Assembly: GCA_037441525.1 (NCBI GenBank)
Contig: JBBISA010000040.1
Coordinates: 1 to 36,981, forward strand
Direction: 5' to 3'
DNA length: 36,981 bases
From: SKVR01 sp037441525
GTDB taxonomy: Bacteria > Bacteroidota > Bacteroidia > Bacteroidales > UBA7960
Position numbers and translations under genes: made by a program. Below, piece after piece: positions 25,892 to 34,168 of this stretch; the stretch's first letter is position 1; each line of letters starts with the position of its first letter. The notes beneath the pieces are model-generated. The model was not told where the DNA came from. It made no database searches and saw only the letters and a list, made by a program, of their open reading frames with translations.

Positions 25892-25925
25892 TATTGTAAT
25901 CAACTAACATCCACAGAAACAAAAC

Positions 25926-25956
25926 GTCCGGTTATGAGGCACAACTCATTCCGGAC
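25926..25956 (+). terminator. Strong hairpin closing the GH2-GH74-GH31 group
   Basis: GTCCGG (25926-25931) pairs with CCGGAC (25951-25956), and inside it ATGAG (25934-25938) with CTCAT (25945-25949), around the loop GCACAA. Flanking AAAA and TTTT can extend the stem across a C/A mismatch, and TTTT follows, so it can serve as a terminator 35 nt after the GH31 stop. Confidence 0.7.
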
Positions 25957-26065
25957 ATTTTGCATAAAACAGCAGGATATTACTTAATTAAAATTGCCAG
26001 CTAAAAACATCCCGATTGTTTCCTATACCTTGAGCCATATATCAAACAAATTGTAGTTGTGTCGT

Positions 26066-26098
26066 TTTGTTGCGGAAGCCTATTTTTTAGTATTTTTG
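26066..26098 (+). promoter_or_regulatory. Bacteroidota-type promoter for the second GT unit
   Basis: TTTG at 26066-26069 and TATTTTTG at 26091-26098 (TAnnTTTG) are 21 bp apart, matching the consensus of the Bacteroidota housekeeping sigma factor. Transcription would start near 26104, about 22 nt before the GT2 start codon. Confidence 0.65.
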
Positions 26099-26126
26099 CG
26101 CCTGTTGAAATATTAAACGCCATTAA

Positions 26127-26840
26127 ATGTTTCTTAGCATAATAATCCCCTTATATAACGAAGAAAAAAGCATTTTATGTGTTTTAGCCACAATCATCAA
26201 TGTGCAATTCCCTTCCTTTCTCGAAAAGTATGAAATTGTTGTGGTAGATGACTGCTCAAGGGATAACTCGTACAAAATGGTTGCCGATTTTATTAAAGAT
26301 AAAGAAAATATCCGCATAATAAGGCATGATATAAACCAGGGAAAAGGTGCTGCCGTGCGCACTGGTATTGCAAAGGCAAATGGCAATGTTTTTCTGATAC
26401 AGGATGCCGACCTTGAACTGATACCAGAGGACATTCCCCGCCTGCTGGAGGCTATGCATAAACTGAAAATTCAGTTCGTAAATGGTTCACGATATCTACC
26501 TGGCGTTGTTCGAACTCTTTCTTCATTTAAAAGATATATGGGAAACCGGTTTTTTACATTCCTCACCTCCATACTAATTAATGTAAAAATTACCGATATG
26601 GCCTGTGGTTATAAATTGGTCCATAAGGATCTGTACCAAAAAATAACACTCCGCGAAAACCGTTTTGGCTTTGAGGCTGAGCTGATCATTAAGGCCATGC
26701 GTATCAAAAAAAACAATATTGCCGAAGTGCCAGTACAGTATTTCCCCCGCAACCAGGGAGAGGGTAAAAAACTTCGCACCAGTGATGCTTTTAAAATTTT
26801 CTGGACCCTTGTTAAATATGGCATGCTCCGGATGAACTGA
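26127..26840 (+). CDS. GT2 glycosyltransferase, DPM1-like polyprenyl-phosphate sugar synthase
   Basis: A 237-residue GT-A transferase of the same kind as the one at 17152. Motifs: SIIIPLYNEEKSI, VVVDDCSRDNS, QGKGAAVRTGI, metal-binding DAD at 93-95 in IQDADLEL, VNGSRYLPG, TDMACGYKL and ENRFGFEAEL. The NGSR and RFGFEAE blocks are typical of dolichyl/undecaprenyl-phosphate mannose or glucose synthases. There are no C-terminal membrane helices. It is much closer to the broken GT2 at 31323-32036 (shared NGSR, GNKFLTFL/GNRFFTFL, ENRFGFE) than to the one at 17152, suggesting a duplication of this module. It begins a plus-strand unit with its own promoter, followed 33 bp later by a methyltransferase. 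Confidence 0.88.
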   Translation: MFLSIIIPLYNEEKSILCVLATIINVQFPSFLEKYEIVVVDDCSRDNSYKMVADFIKDKENIRIIRHDINQGKGAAVRTGIAKANGNVFLIQDADLELIPEDIPRLLEAMHKLKIQFVNGSRYLPGVVRTLSSFKRYMGNRFFTFLTSILINVKITDMACGYKLVHKDLYQKITLRENRFGFEAELIIKAMRIKKNNIAEVPVQYFPRNQGEGKKLRTSDAFKIFWTLVKYGMLRMN

Positions 26841-26873
26841 TCACATGCTTAAAAATTTCCTCTGCACAATACA

Positions 26874-27524
26874 ATGACCGACAAAATAAGAAAAACCGAC
26901 TGGGATGTTTATTATGGTAAAACCTATAAAATAACCAGCTTTACCCGCAAAACCACCGAGCGTCTTCTTTTAAAACTTTTAAGAAAGCATGGCGGTAATT
27001 TAGGAACTAAGAAAATTGTGGAACTGGGGGGGGCCAACAGTTGCTTTTTCGATGCCATAAAAACCAAAATATCACCCCAAGGGTTTCATGTAATTGATAA
27101 TAACCAGAAAGGACTTGATCTATTTGCTGCCAGGGTAATAAGCGATTCAACGGTTTCTTTTGAAAACATGGATGTATTGAGCATAAGCCCGCAGCCATTA
27201 TATGATATTGCATTTAGTATAGGCTTGATTGAACACTTTGACCCTGAAGGTACTGCAAAAGCCATTAAGGCCCATTTCGATTCTGTTAAGGATGGCGGCA
27301 TTGTAATCATTTCATTCCCAACACCTACAATTCTATACATATTTGCGCGGAAAGTTGCTGAATGGGTTGGTATTTGGTTTTTTCACGATGAAAGGCCATT
27401 GCGGTTTAATGAGGTAATCGGCGAAACTTCCAAATACGGTGAATTACTTTTTAAAAAAATCAACTGGTTGGTAATTCTTACCCAAGGGTTTGTAGTAGTA
27501 AAAAAGGGGAAAGCAGGAGCCTGA
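26874..27524 (+). CDS. SAM-dependent methyltransferase
   Basis: A 216-residue class I methyltransferase. Motif I is KIVELGGANSCFFDAI (about residues 47-62), with GG in place of the usual GCG; HVIDNNQKG supplies the strand-2 acidic residue; IAFSIGLIEHFDPEG matches the post-motif region, and GGIVIISFPTP is motif III-like. It sits between a GT2 and a large membrane protein, as the methyltransferase at 16391 does in the first unit, but the two sequences are not obviously close. The probable role is methylation of a glycan precursor or lipid-linked sugar; the substrate is unknown. Confidence 0.82.
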   Translation: MTDKIRKTDWDVYYGKTYKITSFTRKTTERLLLKLLRKHGGNLGTKKIVELGGANSCFFDAIKTKISPQGFHVIDNNQKGLDLFAARVISDSTVSFENMDVLSISPQPLYDIAFSIGLIEHFDPEGTAKAIKAHFDSVKDGGIVIISFPTPTILYIFARKVAEWVGIWFFHDERPLRFNEVIGETSKYGELLFKKINWLVILTQGFVVVKKGKAGA

Positions 27525-27638
27525 TTTACTCATGATGGTTCTTGATTGACCCGCGAGATTGTATCACATAAGCTGCTTAGAACCCAATTAGGTTTTATAT
27601 TCGAATAAGGATATCTATAATAAACTTTTTTGATTGGT

Positions 27639-29450
27639 ATGGGCAAAAAGAATCTCTATTCCCTGATTACAATTGTGGTTATCACCCTCACAGTGGTATA
27701 TACCATGCTAAACAACAACATGTGGCAAAATGAAAACCGGGTAATTTTCTGGGATGTTAAATCCTATTACGCCTACCTGCCTGCTATAGTTATACATGGC
27801 GATCCCAATTTCAACTTCGTGGAAAGGTTTCCAGAAACCTATGGTGATAAATACTGGCTAGAGGTGGTCGATAACGGTAATAAACTGGTAATTACCAGCA
27901 TGGGGATGTCAATGCTTTACCTTCCCTTTTTTCTTATGGGCCATGTAACTGCTCTGCTGACAGGGTTTGATGCAACAGGATATACATACCCCTATTTTGC
28001 ATTCATGTTACTCGGGTCGGTTTTTTATCTTACCCTTGGGTTGTGGTTTTTGAGAAAATTGTTGCTAAACTATTACCATGACGGGGTGGTTGCAGCAACA
28101 CTTGCGAGTATTTTCTTTGGTACTAATTTGTTATGGTATTCAACATTTGAAGCCACAATGTCTCATGTTTACAGTTTTGCCCTTTTTGCTGCGTTTATTT
28201 GGTTTACCAGGCAATGGCATACTGAACCTGATTGGCGTAGTTCGGTTTTAATAGGCTTAATATATGGCCTGATCACTGTTGTCAGACCTACCAATGCTGT
28301 AATTGCACTTTTTTTTGTTTTTTTCAGTATTGGCAAGCCCGGAGAAATATTTCAAAAAGCCGCGTTTTTTCTCCGTAATTACAAATACCTTATAGTTTTA
28401 ATTATCACAGCCATTCTTGTTTTGGCGCCTCAACTTATTTACTGGAAATACATTACCGGACATTGGATAGTTAATTCTTACGGTGATAAGGGAATTTTTT
28501 ATTTTGATAATCCGCAGATATTTAATGGTTTATTCAGTTATAGGAAAGGACTTTTTGTTTATGCACCTGTTATATTGGTAGCATTTCTTTCGCTTCCAGC
28601 TCTGTTAAGTAGTAGAACTACCCGTAAATATTTTATACCGATCATATTTTTTTCTGCAGCAAACATTTACATCATTTTATCTTGGTGGGTATGGTGGTAT
28701 GGCGGAAGTTTCGGTCTCAGGGCGTTTATTGAGTCCTTTGCTATGCTTGCAATACCGTTGGCCGCTGGGATTGATTACCTGTGGAAAAAGAAAACCCTCA
28801 TAAGGATACCCGCCATGTTGGTAATTGCCATTTTCGTGTTGTATGGTCTTTTTGCCAATGTTCAATATTATTATGGTGCCATTCACTGGGATTCAATGTC
28901 GAAGGATGCTTTCTGGGATTCTTTTGGCAGTCGGCGGCCATCTGCAAATTTTTATAACCTTATTGATCCACCCAATTATAAGCAGAACTTTACCATAAAT
29001 GATTATGTTTTATGCAATGCCGAAAAAATTGATCTGGGCCGCAACAAGTTCAAATCTACATCAAAAGTCTTTTTCTTTGATGGAGTAGAGCAGATTTCAA
29101 CCGAGAGAGCCTTTTCTGGTAAAAACTCAATTTTACTTAATCATGAACAGCCGTTTGGTTTTACAACTAAGTTAGGTTATGTGTTAGCAGGGGAAAGGTA
29201 CGATATTTCAGTAAAGCGATTTCCAGCTGATGGAAAGGGTTGCATTGTGGCACAGGCTCAGGATGCCAATTTATGGTATCAAACCCAGTCTGCTGGTGTC
29301 CCTGCACAAAATAGCGAATGGGAAGAGATGGTGCTTACTGTAGTTATCCCTGATTTTCTTAATGGTCAGGAAATCATTGTTTATTGTTACAATCCACTTG
29401 ATGAGAACGCCTGGTATGATGATATTAAAATAAGTATTGAAAGAAGATAG
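27639..29450 (+). CDS. Polytopic membrane protein, GT-C-like, with C-terminal beta-sandwich
   Basis: A 603-residue protein. ATG at 27639 is preferred over the TTG at 27630. About ten to twelve transmembrane segments lie between residues 8 and 420; the first loop contains FWDVKSYYAYLPAIVIHGDPNF, with a D-containing motif where GT-C enzymes carry their catalytic acid. From about 460 a soluble domain follows (VFFFDGVEQISTERAFSGKNS ... YDDIKISIER) that has the strand pattern of a galactose-binding-like carbohydrate-binding module. This combination is recurrent in Bacteroidota hypothetical proteins. By position after a GT2 and a methyltransferase it probably transfers or handles a polyprenyl-linked sugar outside the membrane. 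The GT-C call is weaker than for the other two. Confidence 0.6.
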   Translation: MGKKNLYSLITIVVITLTVVYTMLNNNMWQNENRVIFWDVKSYYAYLPAIVIHGDPNFNFVERFPETYGDKYWLEVVDNGNKLVITSMGMSMLYLPFFLMGHVTALLTGFDATGYTYPYFAFMLLGSVFYLTLGLWFLRKLLLNYYHDGVVAATLASIFFGTNLLWYSTFEATMSHVYSFALFAAFIWFTRQWHTEPDWRSSVLIGLIYGLITVVRPTNAVIALFFVFFSIGKPGEIFQKAAFFLRNYKYLIVLIITAILVLAPQLIYWKYITGHWIVNSYGDKGIFYFDNPQIFNGLFSYRKGLFVYAPVILVAFLSLPALLSSRTTRKYFIPIIFFSAANIYIILSWWVWWYGGSFGLRAFIESFAMLAIPLAAGIDYLWKKKTLIRIPAMLVIAIFVLYGLFANVQYYYGAIHWDSMSKDAFWDSFGSRRPSANFYNLIDPPNYKQNFTINDYVLCNAEKIDLGRNKFKSTSKVFFFDGVEQISTERAFSGKNSILLNHEQPFGFTTKLGYVLAGERYDISVKRFPADGKGCIVAQAQDANLWYQTQSAGVPAQNSEWEEMVLTVVIPDFLNGQEIIVYCYNPLDENAWYDDIKISIERR

Positions 29451-29796
29451 TATTCAGAAAGTTTTTTTGAAATTCAGACTATAAATCTGCCCTGTTTCAC
29501 TTTCAATTACAAGTTCACAAAATTATGTGTAGGGCATCCCAATAACAGAGTAATGAACCGATCTACTTACCAAAACTTTCATGAATATGTGCAATCGTGC
29601 CAGTAATTTCTAATTTTCTCTTATTACTAACCTTTCTCCAAATTGTGCTGAAGCTTGATTATTAGTCTATTACAGTGTTTCTTTCACAAGGCAATCCAGC
29701 CCTCATTTTCCTTGCTTCAAAGGTTACCACGCCGCTACGAAGGGTTATCGCCGCATTGTTAATCTGTTGATTTACAAAATGAATTATTTCGCCGAC
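29451..29796. other. 346-bp convergent intergenic region
   Basis: It lies between the 3' ends of the plus-strand GT-C-like gene and the minus-strand GT-C gene. No strong terminator hairpin is seen for either. A minus-strand frame stays open for 48 codons directly past the TAG at 29797, but has no recognisable content. No gene is supported. Confidence 0.5.
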
Positions 29797-31326
29797 CTAT
29801 TTTTCCTCGACGAATAGCAAATCATTTCGTTGGAAAATCACAACTTTGTATTCAGTTCCGAATACTAAGAAGGGTTCCGTCGGTTCAAAAGCTGCCAGTT
29901 CCCTGAAATAAGGACTTACCCTCAGGCTATCAAGATTAAGGCCGTGAATAGGTGAAAAGTGACCATCCCATATTAATATACTTCCTTCATTGATGTTAAA
30001 TTGGGGCCTGTCGCGATCGTTAACAAAGTATTGTGCTTCTTCATTATTATAGGGGTTGAAACCAATAAAATATGGGAATGCAGGATCGTAGAAGTATATT
30101 TTATTTCTATTTAACTTGTTTTCAAGGATAAAGTTCGCCCCATCATACATCACTTTATCCATAATTCCAAATTTATGAGGAAATTCCGGAAGTATTTTAA
30201 ATGGCTGACTTACAACAAGTAAAAGGATTAGCAGAATGGTAATTATTCTAACAATTTTTTTTGCATTAATCCTGCTAACCAACCAAATTAATCCATTCAC
30301 TGCTTTTAACGACATAATAGCACCTAAAGGCATTATTGAGATCATATAACGATGCATGCCAAGTGATTGTCCAATGCCGCTCCACCACATTATCATATGA
30401 GCTAAAAAAAAGATAATTGACGGCAATACGATAAGGAGGAATTCATCGGTATCTTTTTGAGGTTCTTTTATCTCCCCTTTAAAAATCTTCCAACCAAGGG
30501 TGCCAATAACCTGTAAAACACCCAGAGCAAATAAAAATGAGGAAACCGATCCAAAAATTTTGGGGGAAGCTATAAAATAATAAAGGATTCCCCCTGTTCC
30601 ATAGAATGGATTCGTGTCTCCTGCATAGGGCATTTGGGTAATGAGCCAGAAAAAATCGTTATAATAGAAATACCCTATTATACTGTATATTAGCGAGCCG
30701 GTAAGCAGCCAGGGAACCTGTTTCCACTGCTTCATAATCAGAAAATATAAACCAAAAACCGGTATCATAATTATACCTTCTGTTCTTACCAAGGGAGAAA
30801 AGGAAATGGCTATGGCAGCCCACATAAATTTCTTGTCGACCAAAAGATAGGTAGTGAGAATTATGTTAAGACCAAAAAGGACCTCTGTTAGTCCTGATAA
30901 TACAAGGAGTGTGTAAATTGGCATAAACATAAGCAAAATTGGGGAAATATAGCTGTTTTTATAATCAAGTTTGCGTGCGGTAAGCCAAACTAATAAACAG
31001 CTTATCAGGCCCATAATAAGGTTAAATACAGCCATCCCATCATGACCAAATTGAGCAAAAGGGCTCGTAAGTAGTGTAAAAACGGGTTTTGCCCAATGGT
31101 GAAGCAGAAATTCAGGATATAACCATGAATAACGCGAAAATTCATAGTGGGTAAGAGTGTCAGCACCTCCAATATATCCCTCAGTTTTTGAGAGTATTAT
31201 CAGAAAGAATATGGCTAATCCTACCAAAAGAAGCATTACCAGCATCTTTTCATTTCCAAAAAATCGAATAATTCTGTCTTTCATATAATTAGTGCTTTTT
31301 TTACGATGATAATTTTGGGGATTCAT
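29797..31326 (-). CDS. GT-C fold membrane glycosyltransferase
   Basis: A 509-residue inner-membrane protein with about ten to twelve hydrophobic segments. The first loop reads EGYIGGADTLTHYEFSRYSWLYPEF, with the D of GADTLTHYE at the GT-C catalytic position; a soluble C-terminal part follows from about 400. The ATG at 31326 overlaps the stop of the upstream GT2 by four bases (ATGA), which suggests translational coupling; an alternative start at 31284 (MKDRIIRFF) would drop 14 polar residues. Its presumed donor synthase is the broken GT2 directly upstream. If that gene is truly dead, this enzyme would need a donor from the GT2 at 26127 or 17152. Confidence 0.75.
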   Translation of the reverse strand: MNPQNYHRKKSTNYMKDRIIRFFGNEKMLVMLLLVGLAIFFLIILSKTEGYIGGADTLTHYEFSRYSWLYPEFLLHHWAKPVFTLLTSPFAQFGHDGMAVFNLIMGLISCLLVWLTARKLDYKNSYISPILLMFMPIYTLLVLSGLTEVLFGLNIILTTYLLVDKKFMWAAIAISFSPLVRTEGIIMIPVFGLYFLIMKQWKQVPWLLTGSLIYSIIGYFYYNDFFWLITQMPYAGDTNPFYGTGGILYYFIASPKIFGSVSSFLFALGVLQVIGTLGWKIFKGEIKEPQKDTDEFLLIVLPSIIFFLAHMIMWWSGIGQSLGMHRYMISIMPLGAIMSLKAVNGLIWLVSRINAKKIVRIITILLILLLVVSQPFKILPEFPHKFGIMDKVMYDGANFILENKLNRNKIYFYDPAFPYFIGFNPYNNEEAQYFVNDRDRPQFNINEGSILIWDGHFSPIHGLNLDSLRVSPYFRELAAFEPTEPFLVFGTEYKVVIFQRNDLLFVEEK

Positions 31327-32036
31327 CTACTCCAGATGTTATATTTTAAAACCCACCAGATTGCTCTGAAGCCATCTTTCCAGTTTATTTTTTTACCAAC
31401 AGCATAGGTTCTCCAATAATATACTATTCCCACTTCGTAAATCCCAATACCAGGTATTCTTGCGATTTTGGGGGTTATTTCAGGTTCAAAACCAAAACGG
31501 TTTTCCTTTAAACTGATGTTCTTTATAATTTCTGACCGGAATACCTTATAGCATGTTTCCATATCAGTGATGTTCAGATTGGTGAAAACGTTGGAGAGAA
31601 ATGTGAGAAATTTATTTCCGATAGTATGCCAGAAAAAGAGAATTCTGTGGGGTTTTGAGCCCACAAAACGTGAACCATTGACTACATCAGCATAACAATT
31701 AAGAATTGGTTGAAGCAGAAATGAATACTCAATGGGGTCGTATTCCAGGTCTGCATCCTGAACAATAATAAAATCGCCCGAAGCTTCTTTTATGCCACGG
31801 TGAATAGCAGCCCCTTTACCTTTGTTTTCAGGCTGATCGAAACTAAATAATGTTTCTTTGGGGTTTAACTCTTTAAATGCTTCAACAGCCTGCCTGGTAT
31901 TATCATTGCTAAAATCATTAACTACAATAATTTCTGTAGTTAAATCATTTAATCTTGCTGCAATTACTTTATTCATAATCAGATGAATAGTTTTCCCCTC
32001 ATTTTAGGGTGGAATTATAACAGATAATTTCTGCAT
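31323..32036 (-). pseudogene. DPM1-like GT2 with in-frame stop in the first motif
   Basis: The full frame runs from an ATG at 32036 and begins MQKLSVIIPP-stop-NEGKTIHLIMNKVIAARL. Codon 11 is TAA (plus strand 32004-32006), exactly where GT2 enzymes have the Y of P-x-Y-N-E. The rest of the frame is intact to 31323: VVNDFSNDNT, NKGKGAAIHRG, DAD in VQDADLEYD, VNGSRF and ENRFGFEPEI. Full length with the stop read through would be 237 residues, the same as the paralogue at 26127. Initiation at Met21 (31976) would give 217 residues lacking the first Rossmann strand, probably inactive. One base change from TAT or TAC explains the stop; a sequencing error cannot be excluded. The downstream GT-C gene overlaps it by four bases. 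Confidence 0.82.
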
Positions 32037-32242
32037 TGATTGTTTCGCTGAAAATATATATTATTGGTTAATCGGTTCACAACTTTCAAAGGGGGTAAAA
32101 TTAGATGTTTTTTGTTAAAAACCACTTACCATTTCAATCACCTACTAAGAGCATTTTGAATAATTTTTTTTGATTCCATCGCATTAAAATTCAAGGAGAT
32201 AAATTTATTTCAATGGTAGTTTACCCTGAAAATTGAAAGAAC

Positions 32243-32254
32243 AATTCATGAATT
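32243..32254. repeat. 12-bp palindrome upstream of the broken GT2
   Basis: AATTCATGAATT is self-complementary. It lies in the 296-bp gap (32037-32332) between the CE15 gene and the broken GT2 gene, followed by a small AGGAT-ACAAA-ATCCT hairpin at 32261-32275. In AT-rich DNA it may be chance. No gene or clear promoter is seen in the gap. Confidence 0.3.
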
Positions 32255-32332
32255 ATGATTAGGATACAAAATCCTTATGATTGATTTCATCTTCTTAACC
32301 AACTGAATTTTGACATTTAAACCCTTATCTCA

Positions 32333-33541
32333 TCACCACCCCATCCATTTCTCATAAATCACCTGGTCGAAATCGTGGATGCGGATAGTGGTTTGGGCGT
32401 TTTTATCATCGAAAAGGAACTTGTCAATAAATGCCTTCACATGAGGATATGACTCCTGCGGCAGGATGCAATGATTGGGTGCGGGTTTGAAAATAAAGCC
32501 GAACCTGTCTTCAATACCAAATTTGGTAAACACCCTTTCGGCGGCACGTGCCGAAACATATCCCGATTCGTCGCCCAGCCAAACCCAGGGTGGATTTCCC
32601 AGCACCAGCAATGCCCGTGGGGCCACCATGGCCATGAGTTGATGGTGATCGTAAGGAAGAGCATCTACCCGACCATCGAAATGGGTTTTTAAATTGGGCA
32701 TAAACCACGAATAATTTGTATTGCCGAGTTTTTCGATATTGCCAAGGGTTTCAGAAACCCGCCAGGCATTTATGCCACCACCTCCTGATTCCTGCACCAG
32801 GGTAAGGGCAATACGCTCATCAAAGGCCCCGGCAAACAGGGCCATTTTTCCGGCATAAGAACAACCTGTAACAGCTATGTGCTTTGTATCGGCCTTCAAT
32901 TGCTCCTTAACAAGTTCAATTCCATCGATCAAGCGGCTTATTCCCCACGACCACGCACTGTAATAACCAATGTGAGTAAGATGAGGATATAGTTTAAAAT
33001 AGGGAGCATTATCATCTCTTATCCCCTGGTGCGAACTGGTAACAACCTGGTTGTGCATAAACGGAATCTGGATAACCCCTTCGAACAGTGAGGCAGGTAA
33101 ACTGCCGGTGCCACGATTCATCCCAATAACAACGGGGAAAGGCCCATCGCCGGGGGGTATTACCACAACCGAAGTTAAAGTGAGCGTTTGGCTATTATGG
33201 GTAATGGAAACAGTTAGGGTATTATTGGTGAGCGATGCCCGGACATTGTCGGGGCGGGGTGGTTTGGTGCCAATCTCATACGCCTCTATCTGGGCTTTGA
33301 TCTCGTTACGACGACAAGCCCAGTCGCTGAAAGAGCCAATACGGCCGCTTCCGTTGGCCCAGGCAAAGGGATCGGGAAGAAGTGGGTGGGGCGGAAGTTC
33401 GGCCGGTTGAACTACCCTCCATTGCGGACAGCCGATGCCACTGTTTTCTACCGAATAAACCAGGGGTGGACCACTCAATGCATAAAATGCTGAGGAGCAG
33501 GCCAGAATAAGGATTGGGAAAAGAAGTCTAAAATATCTCAT
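32333..33541 (-). CDS. CE15-like glucuronoyl esterase lipoprotein with altered nucleophile motif
   Basis: A 402-residue alpha/beta-hydrolase of the carbohydrate esterase 15 type, which cleaves ester bonds between 4-O-methyl-glucuronic acid of xylan and lignin alcohols. The signal (MRYFRLLFPILILAC) looks like a lipoprotein signal with Cys15. Catalytic triad candidates are S228 in GCSYAGKMAL, E251 in LVQESGGGG and H357 in PNHC; the spacings (23 and 106) are close to those of characterised members. HQGIRDDNAPYFKLYPH and PYDHHQLMAMVAPRALLVLGNP also fit the family. Odd: the family motif is normally GCSRxGK, and the Arg after Ser, thought to form the oxyanion pocket, is Tyr here. The activity may therefore differ. 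The gene lies 53 bp after the small membrane-protein gene and may share its transcript. Confidence 0.82.
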   Translation of the reverse strand: MRYFRLLFPILILACSSAFYALSGPPLVYSVENSGIGCPQWRVVQPAELPPHPLLPDPFAWANGSGRIGSFSDWACRRNEIKAQIEAYEIGTKPPRPDNVRASLTNNTLTVSITHNSQTLTLTSVVVIPPGDGPFPVVIGMNRGTGSLPASLFEGVIQIPFMHNQVVTSSHQGIRDDNAPYFKLYPHLTHIGYYSAWSWGISRLIDGIELVKEQLKADTKHIAVTGCSYAGKMALFAGAFDERIALTLVQESGGGGINAWRVSETLGNIEKLGNTNYSWFMPNLKTHFDGRVDALPYDHHQLMAMVAPRALLVLGNPPWVWLGDESGYVSARAAERVFTKFGIEDRFGFIFKPAPNHCILPQESYPHVKAFIDKFLFDDKNAQTTIRIHDFDQVIYEKWMGW

Positions 33542-33594
33542 TGGGCTGTAAGTTTTACAACAAACTTAAGAAAAACCTTTTATTCAATGCAAAA

Positions 33595-34065
33595 TTATTG
33601 ATGCCGCCAAATAGTAACATCCAGCCCCCGGGCCAGTTCTTCCATCTCTTGTTCCACATCATCTTTCAGACCGATATTTTTCAGTGGAAGCAAAGGTTTT
33701 TTCCTGTTGTTGAAAAGGCAGATGGTTGTTATCTTTTTTGAAATATCCAGAGCAATATTTCCGCGACTGTAGGTGCGCCAGGTAACATTTTCCTTTTTTA
33801 TTCCTATAAACATATCATTGCTTACAGAAAGCCAATCCCCCACTCTTATAAATCCAAAAATATTATTGGTAAACCGGACTCTTTTGTTGTCAAAATCGAT
33901 GGTAGATGATGAGTTGGTAAATCCTACAAATGCCCCGATACCAATAAGAATTAGTCCCATACATGAGTAATACAAAAGACCAATGCCAGCTGCAAGGATC
34001 AGATATCCTGAAAAGGATGCCACCGGTCCGAATGATCGTTCGAAGGTGTGAGATGTGGTTTTCAT
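33595..34065 (-). CDS. Hypothetical membrane protein with two N-terminal helices
   Basis: A 156-residue protein of unknown function. After a polar N-terminus (MKTTSHTFERSF) come two closely spaced hydrophobic segments (ASFSGYLILAAGIGLLYYSC and GLILIGIGAFVGF), then a soluble beta-rich part with IDFDNKRVRFTNNIFGFIRVGDWLSV, the pattern of PH-like or membrane-anchored bacterial proteins with a short hairpin anchor. The start at 34065 is preferred to the ATG at 34095, because the upstream promoter match ends at 34097 and would start transcription inside or after the longer start. It stands between the GH53 and CE15 genes. Confidence 0.65.
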   Translation of the reverse strand: MKTTSHTFERSFGPVASFSGYLILAAGIGLLYYSCMGLILIGIGAFVGFTNSSSTIDFDNKRVRFTNNIFGFIRVGDWLSVSNDMFIGIKKENVTWRTYSRGNIALDISKKITTICLFNNRKKPLLPLKNIGLKDDVEQEMEELARGLDVTIWRHQ

Positions 34066-34096
34066 TTGTGATACAGATTTTGGAATTAGAAACATC

Positions 34097-34131
34097 CAAA
34101 TGTATCAAATAAAATCAATGCATTGTTCAAA
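34097..34131 (-). promoter_or_regulatory. Candidate promoter for the small membrane-protein gene
   Basis: On the minus strand TTTG (34131-34128) is followed after 23 bp by TACATTTG (34104-34097), an exact TAnnTTTG match with a slightly long spacer. The predicted start near 34090 favours the start codon at 34065. The CE15 gene may be read from here too. Confidence 0.5.
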
Positions 34132-34168
34132 ATGAGCAATTTATTTTAATCTGTTCAGCGGTTAATTG

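Noticed and set aside
29650..29796. 48-codon minus-strand frame continuing past the GT-C stop at 29797
   Set aside because: No match to a known GT-C C-terminus, so the TAG appears to be the true end.
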